NCBI RefSeq assembly: GCF_900009135.1
Contig: NZ_LT797701.1
Coordinates: 689,696 to 734,882, forward strand
DNA from: Planktothrix sp. PCC 11201
GTDB taxonomy: Bacteria > Cyanobacteriota > Cyanobacteriia > Cyanobacteriales > Microcoleaceae
Length of the DNA: 45,187 bases
Reading direction: 5' to 3'
A program made the position numbers and the translations under genes. Below the pieces are notes generated by a model that saw nothing but the letters and a program-made list of their open reading frames with translations, searched no databases and was not told the DNA's origin. Of the stretch, positions 24,911-33,890 are shown piece after piece. Within the stretch, counting starts at the first letter, position 1. The number at the start of each line of letters is the position of its first letter.

Positions 24911-26950
24911 CTAAACCCTTAGCCACTTCGAGACCCGGGAATCTTTGTTATAGCGATAGGTAAAGCCATCTTTGTCAGTGATAGACTTACCAAGGCTGGC
25001 TCTACTTCTGATAGTGCCTATTGAGTAGTTGGTCAAAACCTCCATTTCTTTATGGGAAAATCCCTCAAATTCGTCAGTTAATACCGCTATTTCAGGTATG
25101 GGTTGAGTTGGGGATTGATTACTAGAAAGATTGTCTATGGTGATTTGAGTATTGTCAATGGGAATATTGATAATTTCTTTAGTTTTTTGCCGTCGATAAT
25201 CCTGTACGGTTAACAGTTGCCAACTAGAATCGGCCGAGAGTTCCAAAACCCATTGGTGGTAATCAAAAAGACTTTCTCGATGTCCCACACTAATAAAGGT
25301 GGTTTTTGTTTCTTGTAACTGTTGATATAAATTACCTTCATTGTTTAAGTCTAAAGCGCTGGTAGCTTCATCTAAAATGATAAAGCTAGGACGAGTAACT
25401 AATATTCGGGCAAAAGCCAAACGTTGTTGTTCTCCCAGGGATAGAACGTTTTCCCAGGACACTTCTGTATCAAAACCATCGACGCGACTCAGTAAGTTTT
25501 GCAGGTTAACTTGTTGCAAAATTTCTTGTAATTCCGCATCAGTTTTTGCCAAATTCTGATTAGGATAAAGTAACTGTTCGCGTAAAGTTCCTAATATGAT
25601 ATAAGGGCGTTGGGGCAAAAATAAAACTTCTTCTAAAGGCGGCCGAATTAAACGACCTGTTCCCGCATTCCACAGACCCGCTATCGCCCGCAGGAGGGAA
25701 CTTTTGCCGCGACCACTGGGCCCGACAATCAATAAACCTTCTCCCGGTTGAACAATTAGCGATAAATCTTCAACGATTACCTGTTCATAATTGGGGGTTT
25801 GTAAAGTCACATGATCAAAAGCCAGATGGTTTTCTTCTAGGGTTTTAATAGTATGTACATTTTCCGGTTCTTTGGTTATTTCTTCTAAAGCATTTGAAAA
25901 TTCAGATAGACGTTCAACGTAACTGGAAAATCTTCCAGACTTACCAAATTCAGCGATTAATTCTCCTAGGGCACTGGCAAACAAATTAGCGGCTAAACAG
26001 GCTTGACCTACCTGTCCAAAACTAATACCTTCGTTGTTATTAATATATAAAGGCCCAAGGACTACAAAAGTAAATATTTGGATAGCAGATTGATAGCCCC
26101 GATTAAAAATTTCCGTACCTCTTTCAGCATCAATCTTACGTTTAACAGTGTTTACAAGATTACTAAATCGACGCTGAATGATATTTGATTCTTGGTTTTC
26201 CCCCTGAAAAAAAGCGATGGATTCGGCATGATTGCGAACATGAGTTAGAGCATAACTATAGTTAGCTTTAGTTTCAAGTTCCTCTTGATTAATCTTATTT
26301 AGTTCTTGGGTTAAGTAAACAGCAATCAAATTTCCGACGATTGTCCAAACTACTAGAATTAGGGCAACTGATTGGGAAATTGACCAAAGAACAATTAAAA
26401 AAACTACCATTTCCAGCGCCTTTTCTAGTAAAGTTGCTAGAAAACTCATGGCATTACTGGTAATCGGTTCAATTTCCTGGGATAGACGTTGATCCGGGTT
26501 CTCAAGATCGGATTTAAAATTAATTTTATAATAGGCACGATTGCTAAAATATTTTGCTAAAATCCAAGCGTTTAGCCATTCGTACCAATCAAGCGCAATT
26601 CTTTTTCTAATAAATTTAACAAATCCTACCAGGATTGTTACACAGATTAATCCCGCGGCGAAAATAGATAGGGTTTCAACAAATTTATTAAAATCTTCTT
26701 TAGCGATAATCACATCGACCAAATAGTTACTCACGAAACTATTAAAGGCTGTTAAACTTACTAGAGCAATGATTAATATAATTAAAAGAATCAGCATTGC
26801 CCAAGCACGAATTACATCGGAAAATGCCCTTCCTCCAGGTTTAGTCGGATACCAATAAGGCCCGGCAATCGCTTTTACACTTTCCCAAAATTGAGTAAAA
26901 GTTGAAGCGACATTCATCATGGATTGACCTTGAACAACTTCGGTTGCCAT
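24911..26950 (-). CDS. Second ABC transporter with a C-terminal extension
   Basis: 679 residues, a paralogue of the transporter at 20858-22651 with the same PYWYPTKPGGRAFSDVI start and NPDQRLSQEIEPIT motif. Walker A GPSGRGKSS (about 408-416), LSLGEQQRLAFAR, Walker B FIILDEATSALD and ISVGHR are intact. It extends about 80 residues beyond the ATPase: a polar linker rich in Ile/Asn/Ser/Pro, then about 50 residues (FSHKEMEVLTNYSIGTIRSRA ... YRYNKDSRVSKWLRV) resembling a small helix-turn-helix module. The family of this tail is not recognised. The gene diverges from the NRPS gene across a 310-nt region, so it may export the NRPS product, while the other paralogue exports microviridin. Confidence 0.85.
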   Translation of the reverse strand: MATEVVQGQSMMNVASTFTQFWESVKAIAGPYWYPTKPGGRAFSDVIRAWAMLILLIILIIALVSLTAFNSFVSNYLVDVIIAKEDFNKFVETLSIFAAGLICVTILVGFVKFIRKRIALDWYEWLNAWILAKYFSNRAYYKINFKSDLENPDQRLSQEIEPITSNAMSFLATLLEKALEMVVFLIVLWSISQSVALILVVWTIVGNLIAVYLTQELNKINQEELETKANYSYALTHVRNHAESIAFFQGENQESNIIQRRFSNLVNTVKRKIDAERGTEIFNRGYQSAIQIFTFVVLGPLYINNNEGISFGQVGQACLAANLFASALGELIAEFGKSGRFSSYVERLSEFSNALEEITKEPENVHTIKTLEENHLAFDHVTLQTPNYEQVIVEDLSLIVQPGEGLLIVGPSGRGKSSLLRAIAGLWNAGTGRLIRPPLEEVLFLPQRPYIILGTLREQLLYPNQNLAKTDAELQEILQQVNLQNLLSRVDGFDTEVSWENVLSLGEQQRLAFARILVTRPSFIILDEATSALDLNNEGNLYQQLQETKTTFISVGHRESLFDYHQWVLELSADSSWQLLTVQDYRRQKTKEIINIPIDNTQITIDNLSSNQSPTQPIPEIAVLTDEFEGFSHKEMEVLTNYSIGTIRSRASLGKSITDKDGFTYRYNKDSRVSKWLRV

Positions 26951-27260
26951 ATCCTAGTAATAAACGTAAATCTCTGACCAGTAAAGTATAATCCTTAATT
27001 GTGCAGAAAAGTAAATTGATAAAAAGAATAGGTTTCAACAATCACTGTTCTTTTGTCAAATACATTCTGATTATAGTTGGATTAGCTATTATCAGAAATT
27101 ATAATAATTCAATTGCTAGTATTCTCTAAGAATGGTATATAAGTGGTAGGGATAATTAACAGATCAAGCCACGGCACAAGTGATCATAGCAAGTTTCCGA
27201 TCAAAATTTTGGAGGGATGTCCTGCTGCTGTGTGTCCGTAACAATTCTAAGGAAGCCCAG
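26951..27260. promoter_or_regulatory. Divergent intergenic region between ABC transporter and NRPS
   Basis: 310 AT-rich bases without an ORF I accept. It holds a good plus-strand promoter (27113-27141). On the minus strand TTGACA at 27059-27054 is a possible -35 for the transporter operon but without a good -10 at the right distance. Joint control of both clusters from here is possible. Confidence 0.45.
27113..27141 (+). promoter_or_regulatory. Candidate promoter for the NRPS operon
   Basis: TTGCTA (27113-27118), 17-nt spacer, TATATA (27136-27141). It predicts a leader of about 110 nt before ATG 27261. Confidence 0.5.
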
Positions 27261-30200
27261 ATGAACGAAACTGCCGAAAAAAGTTACCCACTTTCCATGG
27301 GTCAAAAAGCTATGTGGTTTATCTACCAAATGGCTCCAGAGAGCGTTGCTTATAATATATTTATTACAGTAAAAATTAATTCAAATTTAGATATTAATAC
27401 TTTTATCGATGTCTGGAATCAGATTGTTCAACGCCATTCTATTCTTAGAACTGTCTATACTGTTCATGAAGGTAAACCGAGGCAGCAAATTAATCAGCAA
27501 CAGCCATTTAATGTTCAGATAACCGATGCCTCCTGTTGGAGTGAAGATCAATTAAAAGAAAAAATATTTGCTGAAACCGACCGACCTTTTAACTTAGAAA
27601 CCGATTCAGTTATCAGAATTAATTTATTTACTCGAACAGTAAAAGAACACATTTTCCTCCTAACACTGCACCACATTACCGGGGATTTACGGACTGCTGA
27701 TTTACTGATTTGTGAATTTCAATCTGCCTATGCCTTTGAGATCAAAAAAGTTAGTCAAGGGCAGACTGCGTTCAGTGAATCTGCTTTGAAAAAAAATAAT
27801 TCTTACAAATCCTATATAGAATTTGTTAACTGGCAGTTAGAAATGCTGTCTAGTGCAAAGGGAGAAAAACTTTGGCAATACTGGCAGGAAAAATTAGCCG
27901 GGGAATTGCCAGTTTTGAATTTGCCCACAGACAAACCTCGTCCACCCGTAAAAACCTATCAAGGAACTACCCATATTCTGAAGTTAGATCAAGTATTGAT
28001 TGACAAAATCAATCATCTAGCTCTAGTTTATGGAATCAGTCTTTATAATCTTCTACTAACAGCATTCTATGTATTAATTTACCGCTATAGCAATCAAAAA
28101 GATATCCTAGTAGCAACTCCCATGAGAGGTCGGAGTGGGAGAGATTTTCAAGGGTCTATTGGATATTTTGTTAACCGTGTCATCCTGCGAACTTCCCTAG
28201 AGGAAAACACCACCTTTGAACAATTAATTACTCAAGTGGGTCTTATGGTAAAAGCAGCCCAGAGACATCAATATTATCCTTTTTCTTTATTAGTAGGAAA
28301 ACTTCAGAAACCGCAATATCCAGGTTATTCTCCTTTGTGTCAAGTGGGTTTTACTTGGCAATTAGGTTTTACTTGGCAGTCACAAAATAGGTCTGAATCT
28401 TTATTGGATATGATTCACTATCCCCTCGGACTTCAAAGAGGTGCAGACTTAGACTTGAATTTAATGGTAATGGAAGCTGAGGAAGTTTTCCAACTCTGTT
28501 GGCAATACAATACTGACTTATTTGAGGCTACTACAATTGCCCGCCTATCCGGGCATTTTGTCACCTTGCTTGAAGGCATTGTGACTAATCCTAAACAGCC
28601 AATTTCCCAGATACCAATTCTAACAAAAACTGAAGCACAGCAGTTATTAGAAACCGAGAATAATATTCAAGTTAACTATCGCCAGGATCAATGTATTCAT
28701 CAGTTATTTGAAGAACAGGTTAAACGGACTCCTGATCATGTAGCCTTAGTGTTTGAAGGTCAACAATTAACATACACTGAACTGAATAGTCGTGCTAATC
28801 AGTTAGCCTATTATTTGCAATCTTTAGGAGTCGGAAATGATGATTTAGTCGGGATTTGTGTAGAACGTTCTTTAGAAATGATAGTGGGATTGTTGGGCAT
28901 TCTCAAAGCAGGTGGAGCATACATACCGATTGATCCTGATATCCCCACCGAGCGTGTTAGTTTCATGCTTAAAGATACCCAGGCTAAAATTCTATTAACC
29001 CAACATTCCCGGCTACAAAGCATAGGAGAACCAGCTATTACCGTTGTTTGTCTGGATACAGATTGGCAAAAAGTTGCCCATTTAGAAACAAAAAATTTAG
29101 AAAATATTGCCGAACCCCAGAATTTAGTTTATGTAATTTTTACCTCCGGTTCTACCGGGCAACCTAAAGGTGTAGCCGTTGAACACCGACAATTAATCAA
29201 CTATGTACAGGCTATTCAAGAAAAACTTCTCCCCGAACCAGAAGGTCAATACGCTTTAGCCTCTACTTTGGCGGCGGATTTAGGGAATACAGTGATCTTT
29301 CCCTGTTTAACTAATGGCGGTTCTCTACATATTCTCTCCACAGAAACAGCCTCAGATTCCCAAGCATTTCTCACCTATTGCCAAGAAAATTCCCTTGATT
29401 ATCTCAAAATTGTTCCTTCCCATTTAACTGCTCTCCTATCCTCGGCTCAATCTCACACTCAATTACCCTGGCAACGATTAATTTTAGGGGGAGAAGCTGC
29501 TAATTGGAATTTAATTGAAAAACTGTCAATTCATGCTCCCCAATGCCGAGTTTTTAACCATTACGGGCCCACAGAAACGACAGTGGGAGTATTAACCTTT
29601 GATGTAAATTCTGATCCAGAAGCTAACAGTTTCTATCCCAGTCAAACCGTTCCTTTAGGTCGTCCCCTACCCCATAGCAAAATCTATCTACTTGACCCCT
29701 ATCTACAACCTGTTCCCGTTGGTGTAGCAGGGGAATTGCATATTGGTGGTGCAGGATTAGCGCGAGGCTATCTTAACCGTCCTGAATTAACCCAAGAGAA
29801 ATTTGTTTCCAATCCTTTTAGTCCCGATTCTGAGGCTAGACTTTACAAAACTGGGGACTTAGCCCGCTATTTACCTGATGGAAACATTGAATATTTAGGA
29901 CGTATTGATCATCAGGTAAAAATTCGGGGATTTCGGATTGAATTAGGAGAAATTGAAGCCGTATTAAATCAACCAGATGAAGTGCAAACTGCCTGTGTGA
30001 TTGTGCGGGAAGATCATCCGGGAAATCAATTACTTGTTGCTTACATTGTACCCAAGCTAGAAGGAGATATTTCGACTTCCATCAGTAACTCAATGGTGAG
30101 TGAATTACGGCAATTTCTCAAGACAAAACTGCCAGATTACATGATTCCCAATGCCTTTGTGATTCTGGAATCTTTGCCCCTAACTCCTAATGGAAAAGTA

Positions 30201-33200
30201 GATCGCCGTGTCCTACCTATTCCTGATTTACAGAGTCAAAAAACAGATGAATATGTGGCTGCACGGAATGCTATTGAGGAAATGTTAACTGAAGTTTGGA
30301 TACAGATACTAAAAGTAGAAAAAATTGGCATTCACGATAACTTTTTTGACCTGGGAGGTCACTCGTTATTAGCAACACAACTGGTGTCGCGGATTCGTTC
30401 TAATTTTCAAGTGGAATTACCCCTGCGTCATCTTTTTACGGCTCCAACTATAGCTGAATTAGGGCAATTAATTAAACAGTTAAAACAGCAACAAACACTT
30501 CAAATAACATCAGGGAAGGAATTAGAATTAACTTCTTCCCTGGGATCTTCTCTGGTTGAAATCCCCATTTTACCCCGACCCCAAAATGCCGAACTTCCCC
30601 TATCTTTCGCCCAAACTAGACTCTGGTTTTTAGATCAATTTGAGCCGAACAGCGCTTTATATAATGTTCCCCTTGCCCTCCGTTTAGAAGGAACTCTCAA
30701 TCTTGAAGCATTAGAACAAAGTTTAGGAGAAATAATTCGTCGCCATGAGGTACTACGGACTAACTTTATTACTGTTGATGGACAACCAATTCAAGTTATT
30801 CAACCCGAATCAAAATTAGGAGAAAAAAGCCCGATATTATCACTGGTGGATTTGAGCTATTTACCAACAACGGAAAGGGAAAAAGCTGTTCAGGATTTTG
30901 CCCTACAGCAAGCCATTCAACCCTTTAATTTAGCAGAAGATTCCCTACTAAGAACAACTTTAGTCGTGTTGTCGGAAACAGAAAAGGTGTTGCTGATTTC
31001 CATGCACCATATTATCAGCGATGGTTGGTCAGGGGGAGTATTGGGGGCGGAGTTAGCCACTCTGTATAATGCCTATTGCCAAGGGTTGCTTTCTCCTTTA
31101 AATAACTTAGATATTCAGTACGCGGATTTCGCTATTTGGCAAAGACAGTGGCTACAAGGAGAAGTCCTGCAAACTCAACTTAATTATTGGCAAAAGCAAC
31201 TCACAGACGCCCCCGCTTTATTATCGCTGCCCACAGACCGCCCTCGTCCGGCAATGCAGAGCTTCCGTGGGTTACATCAAGAGTTCGCCCTTTCGACGGA
31301 GTTAAGCCAAAAATTAAACCACCTAAGTCGTGGGCAGGGGGTAACACTGTTTATGACCCTGTTGGCTGCTTTTGATACGCTGTTGTACCGCTATACTGAC
31401 CAGGAAGATATTGTAGTTGGCTGTCCTATTGCTAACCGTAATCGCAGGGAAATTGAAGGCTTAATCGGCTTCTTTGTTAATACCTTAGTTTTGCGGGTTG
31501 ATCTTTCGGGTAATCCCAGTTTTGAGCAGTTATTAATTCGCCTTCGAGAAGTGGCGATCGCAGCCTATTCCCATCAAGATTTACCCTTTGAAATGCTAGT
31601 AGAAGCATTGCAACCCCAACGGGATCTTAGCTATACACCGCTATTTCAGGTAATGTTTGCGCTTCAGAATGCCACGGAATCCGCCCTAGAAATGACGGGT
31701 TTAACAATGAGTTATTTACCGAGGGAAAATGCTACGGCTAAGTTTGATTTGACCCTATCATTAGATAACACTAATCAGGGATTAGTCGGAGTTTGGGAAT
31801 ACAATACTGACTTGTTCGATGCTTCCACAATTGAACGCATGACAGGACATTTTGTTACTCTATTGGAAGGTATTATCGCCAATCCTAAGCAACGAATCTC
31901 CCAGCTACCTTTATTAACAGAAATTGAACAACGCCAATTATTAATTGATTGGAATAATACTCAAGTTGATTATTCCCAAGATCATTGTATTCATCAGTTA
32001 TTTGAAGAACAGGTTAAACTTACACCCGATGCGATCGCTGTGGTATTTGAAGATCAACTATTAACCTATCGTGAATTAAATATCCGTGCTAACCAACTAG
32101 CCCATTATTTGCAATCTTTAGGAGTAAAAGCTGATAGCTTGGTTGGTCTTTCTGTCGAGCGATCGCCTCTGATGATTGTAGCTATTTTAGGCATCCTCAA
32201 AGCTGGAGGAGCTTATGTACCGCTTGATCCCGCCTATCCCAGTGACCGTTTAAACTTCATGGTCGAAGATGCCCAACTTGCGATTTTATTAACTCAGGAG
32301 CAATTACTAGAGTCTATTCCTAAACATTCGATGACGGACAAGACACCCATCCCAGAGATTATTTGTTTGGATAAAGATTGGGGAAAAATTGCTCAAAAAA
32401 GTGACTCTAATTTGGAAAATGCAGTTAAGGCGAGTAATCTGGCTTATGTGATCTATACTTCCGGTTCTACGGGTAAACCCAAAGGAGTTTTAGTCAGTCA
32501 TGCTCAGGTTGTCCGTTTGTTCAAAGCAACGGAATCTTGCTATCACTTTAATAACCAAGATGTTTGGACGTTATTTCACTCCTACGCCTTCGATTTCTCA
32601 GTTTGGGAAATATGGGGAGCCTTACTTTATGGTGGACGATTGGTAATTGTGCCTTATTGGGTGACGCGATCGCCCGAATCCTTTTATCAGTTGTTATGTC
32701 AAGAGCAAGTAACAATTCTTAATCAAACCCCTTCCGCCTTCCGTCAGTTAATTCAACTGGAACAGGGAATGGGGAGCAGGGGGGCAGAGGGAGCAGGGGG
32801 AGCAGAGGGAGCAGGGGAGCAGGGAATGGAAGATGATTTAAGGTTGCGTTTGGTGATTTTTGGGGGAGAAGCCTTAGAAATAAAGGGTTTACAGCCCTGG
32901 TTTGAACGACACGGCGATCGACATCCGCAGTTAGTGAATATGTACGGGATTACGGAAACCACCGTCCACGTCACCTATCGTCCCCTGACTCAAGCGGATT
33001 TGCAAAGCACCGCCAGTGTGATTGGACGTCCGATTTCCGACTTACAGGTTTATCTATTGGATCGGTATTTGCAACCTGTACCCGTTGGTATTCCAGGGGA
33101 AATATACGTTGGCGGGGCGGGGGTAACTCGTGGTTATCTGAATCGTCCTGAACTGACGGCGGAACGGTTTATCCGTGATCCTTTTAGTTCCGAACTGGCA

Positions 33201-33890
33201 GAATCTAGGTTATACAAAACCGGAGATTTAGCTTGTTATCTGCCCAATGGTGAATTAAAATACTTGGGACGCATTGACAATCAAGTGAAGATTCGGGGAT
33301 TTCGGATTGAATTGGGAGAAATCGAGGCTTTACTGGCACAACATCCGATGGTCTGGGAATGCGTGGTCACGGTGCCCGAAGATCAAGATCAACGCTTGGT
33401 TGCTTACGTCGTACCCCTATCAGGAGAATCGCCCTCCGTCAGTGAATTACGCAGTTTTCTCAAGGAAAGGCTACCTGATTACATGATCCCAAATGCGATC
33501 GTTTTTTTGGAGTCTTTACCCTTGACCCCCAGCGGCAAAGTTGATCGCCGCAATTTACCTACAACCCATCTACCTAATGAACGGACAGACAATTTTATCC
33601 CCCCCCGCACTCCCATAGAGCAGACCCTAGCACAAATTTGGCAAGAAGTTCTGAAAGTAGAACAGGTCGGTATCCAGGACAACTTCTTTGAACTGGGAGG
33701 ACATTCCCTTCTAGCGACCCAAGTAGTTTCGCGTATCGGTGAGCTTCTCAAGGTGAAGCTCACCCTACGGACTTTGTTTAACTCGACGACCTTAGCTGAT
33801 TTGGCAGGATCGATCACCCAGTTGCAGCAAGAAGGTTCAGACCCAACTATTTTAAAGACTCCACCGATCCTACCCAGAAGAAAACGATGA
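27261..33890 (+). CDS. NRPS, two modules (C-A-PCP-C-A-PCP), predicted Asp and Thr
   Basis: About 2209 residues from ATG 27261, which follows AAGGA; the open frame from GTG 27180 adds residues unlike an NRPS. Module 1: starter-type C domain with HHITGDL in place of HHxxxDG (suggesting acyl starter transfer), A domain (28.7-30.2 kb; code by eye DLTKIGHVG, as for Asp), PCP with GGHSLL (near 30356). Module 2: C with HHIISDG, A domain (32.0-33.5 kb; code DFWNIGMVH, as for Thr), PCP near 33700. No epimerase, so L residues. An acylated Asp-Thr start matches Microcystis cyanopeptolins as I recall them. The A2 domain contains a roughly 25-residue Gly/Glu/Ala insertion from a dispersed repeat. The stop overlaps the next gene's start by 4 nt, implying coupling. 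Confidence 0.9.
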   Translation: MNETAEKSYPLSMGQKAMWFIYQMAPESVAYNIFITVKINSNLDINTFIDVWNQIVQRHSILRTVYTVHEGKPRQQINQQQPFNVQITDASCWSEDQLKEKIFAETDRPFNLETDSVIRINLFTRTVKEHIFLLTLHHITGDLRTADLLICEFQSAYAFEIKKVSQGQTAFSESALKKNNSYKSYIEFVNWQLEMLSSAKGEKLWQYWQEKLAGELPVLNLPTDKPRPPVKTYQGTTHILKLDQVLIDKINHLALVYGISLYNLLLTAFYVLIYRYSNQKDILVATPMRGRSGRDFQGSIGYFVNRVILRTSLEENTTFEQLITQVGLMVKAAQRHQYYPFSLLVGKLQKPQYPGYSPLCQVGFTWQLGFTWQSQNRSESLLDMIHYPLGLQRGADLDLNLMVMEAEEVFQLCWQYNTDLFEATTIARLSGHFVTLLEGIVTNPKQPISQIPILTKTEAQQLLETENNIQVNYRQDQCIHQLFEEQVKRTPDHVALVFEGQQLTYTELNSRANQLAYYLQSLGVGNDDLVGICVERSLEMIVGLLGILKAGGAYIPIDPDIPTERVSFMLKDTQAKILLTQHSRLQSIGEPAITVVCLDTDWQKVAHLETKNLENIAEPQNLVYVIFTSGSTGQPKGVAVEHRQLINYVQAIQEKLLPEPEGQYALASTLAADLGNTVIFPCLTNGGSLHILSTETASDSQAFLTYCQENSLDYLKIVPSHLTALLSSAQSHTQLPWQRLILGGEAANWNLIEKLSIHAPQCRVFNHYGPTETTVGVLTFDVNSDPEANSFYPSQTVPLGRPLPHSKIYLLDPYLQPVPVGVAGELHIGGAGLARGYLNRPELTQEKFVSNPFSPDSEARLYKTGDLARYLPDGNIEYLGRIDHQVKIRGFRIELGEIEAVLNQPDEVQTACVIVREDHPGNQLLVAYIVPKLEGDISTSISNSMVSELRQFLKTKLPDYMIPNAFVILESLPLTPNGKVDRRVLPIPDLQSQKTDEYVAARNAIEEMLTEVWIQILKVEKIGIHDNFFDLGGHSLLATQLVSRIRSNFQVELPLRHLFTAPTIAELGQLIKQLKQQQTLQITSGKELELTSSLGSSLVEIPILPRPQNAELPLSFAQTRLWFLDQFEPNSALYNVPLALRLEGTLNLEALEQSLGEIIRRHEVLRTNFITVDGQPIQVIQPESKLGEKSPILSLVDLSYLPTTEREKAVQDFALQQAIQPFNLAEDSLLRTTLVVLSETEKVLLISMHHIISDGWSGGVLGAELATLYNAYCQGLLSPLNNLDIQYADFAIWQRQWLQGEVLQTQLNYWQKQLTDAPALLSLPTDRPRPAMQSFRGLHQEFALSTELSQKLNHLSRGQGVTLFMTLLAAFDTLLYRYTDQEDIVVGCPIANRNRREIEGLIGFFVNTLVLRVDLSGNPSFEQLLIRLREVAIAAYSHQDLPFEMLVEALQPQRDLSYTPLFQVMFALQNATESALEMTGLTMSYLPRENATAKFDLTLSLDNTNQGLVGVWEYNTDLFDASTIERMTGHFVTLLEGIIANPKQRISQLPLLTEIEQRQLLIDWNNTQVDYSQDHCIHQLFEEQVKLTPDAIAVVFEDQLLTYRELNIRANQLAHYLQSLGVKADSLVGLSVERSPLMIVAILGILKAGGAYVPLDPAYPSDRLNFMVEDAQLAILLTQEQLLESIPKHSMTDKTPIPEIICLDKDWGKIAQKSDSNLENAVKASNLAYVIYTSGSTGKPKGVLVSHAQVVRLFKATESCYHFNNQDVWTLFHSYAFDFSVWEIWGALLYGGRLVIVPYWVTRSPESFYQLLCQEQVTILNQTPSAFRQLIQLEQGMGSRGAEGAGGAEGAGEQGMEDDLRLRLVIFGGEALEIKGLQPWFERHGDRHPQLVNMYGITETTVHVTYRPLTQADLQSTASVIGRPISDLQVYLLDRYLQPVPVGIPGEIYVGGAGVTRGYLNRPELTAERFIRDPFSSELAESRLYKTGDLACYLPNGELKYLGRIDNQVKIRGFRIELGEIEALLAQHPMVWECVVTVPEDQDQRLVAYVVPLSGESPSVSELRSFLKERLPDYMIPNAIVFLESLPLTPSGKVDRRNLPTTHLPNERTDNFIPPRTPIEQTLAQIWQEVLKVEQVGIQDNFFELGGHSLLATQVVSRIGELLKVKLTLRTLFNSTTLADLAGSITQLQQEGSDPTILKTPPILPRRKR
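32760..32828 (+). repeat. GAGCAGGGG-type repeat in frame inside the A2 domain
   Basis: Purine-rich copies of GGGAGCAGGGG and GGGAGCAGAGG encode about 23 residues (GSRGAEGAGGAEGAGEQG) between the A4 and A5 motifs of the Thr-type adenylation domain. It resembles the intergenic AGGGAACAG repeats at 14713 and 17680. It is likely a surface-loop insertion that keeps the frame. Confidence 0.7.

Noticed and set aside
27180-27260. Upstream GTG start of the first NRPS
   Set aside because: The extra 27 residues do not resemble a C domain start, and ATG 27261 has a Shine-Dalgarno and begins just before the conserved SYPLSMGQKAMW.
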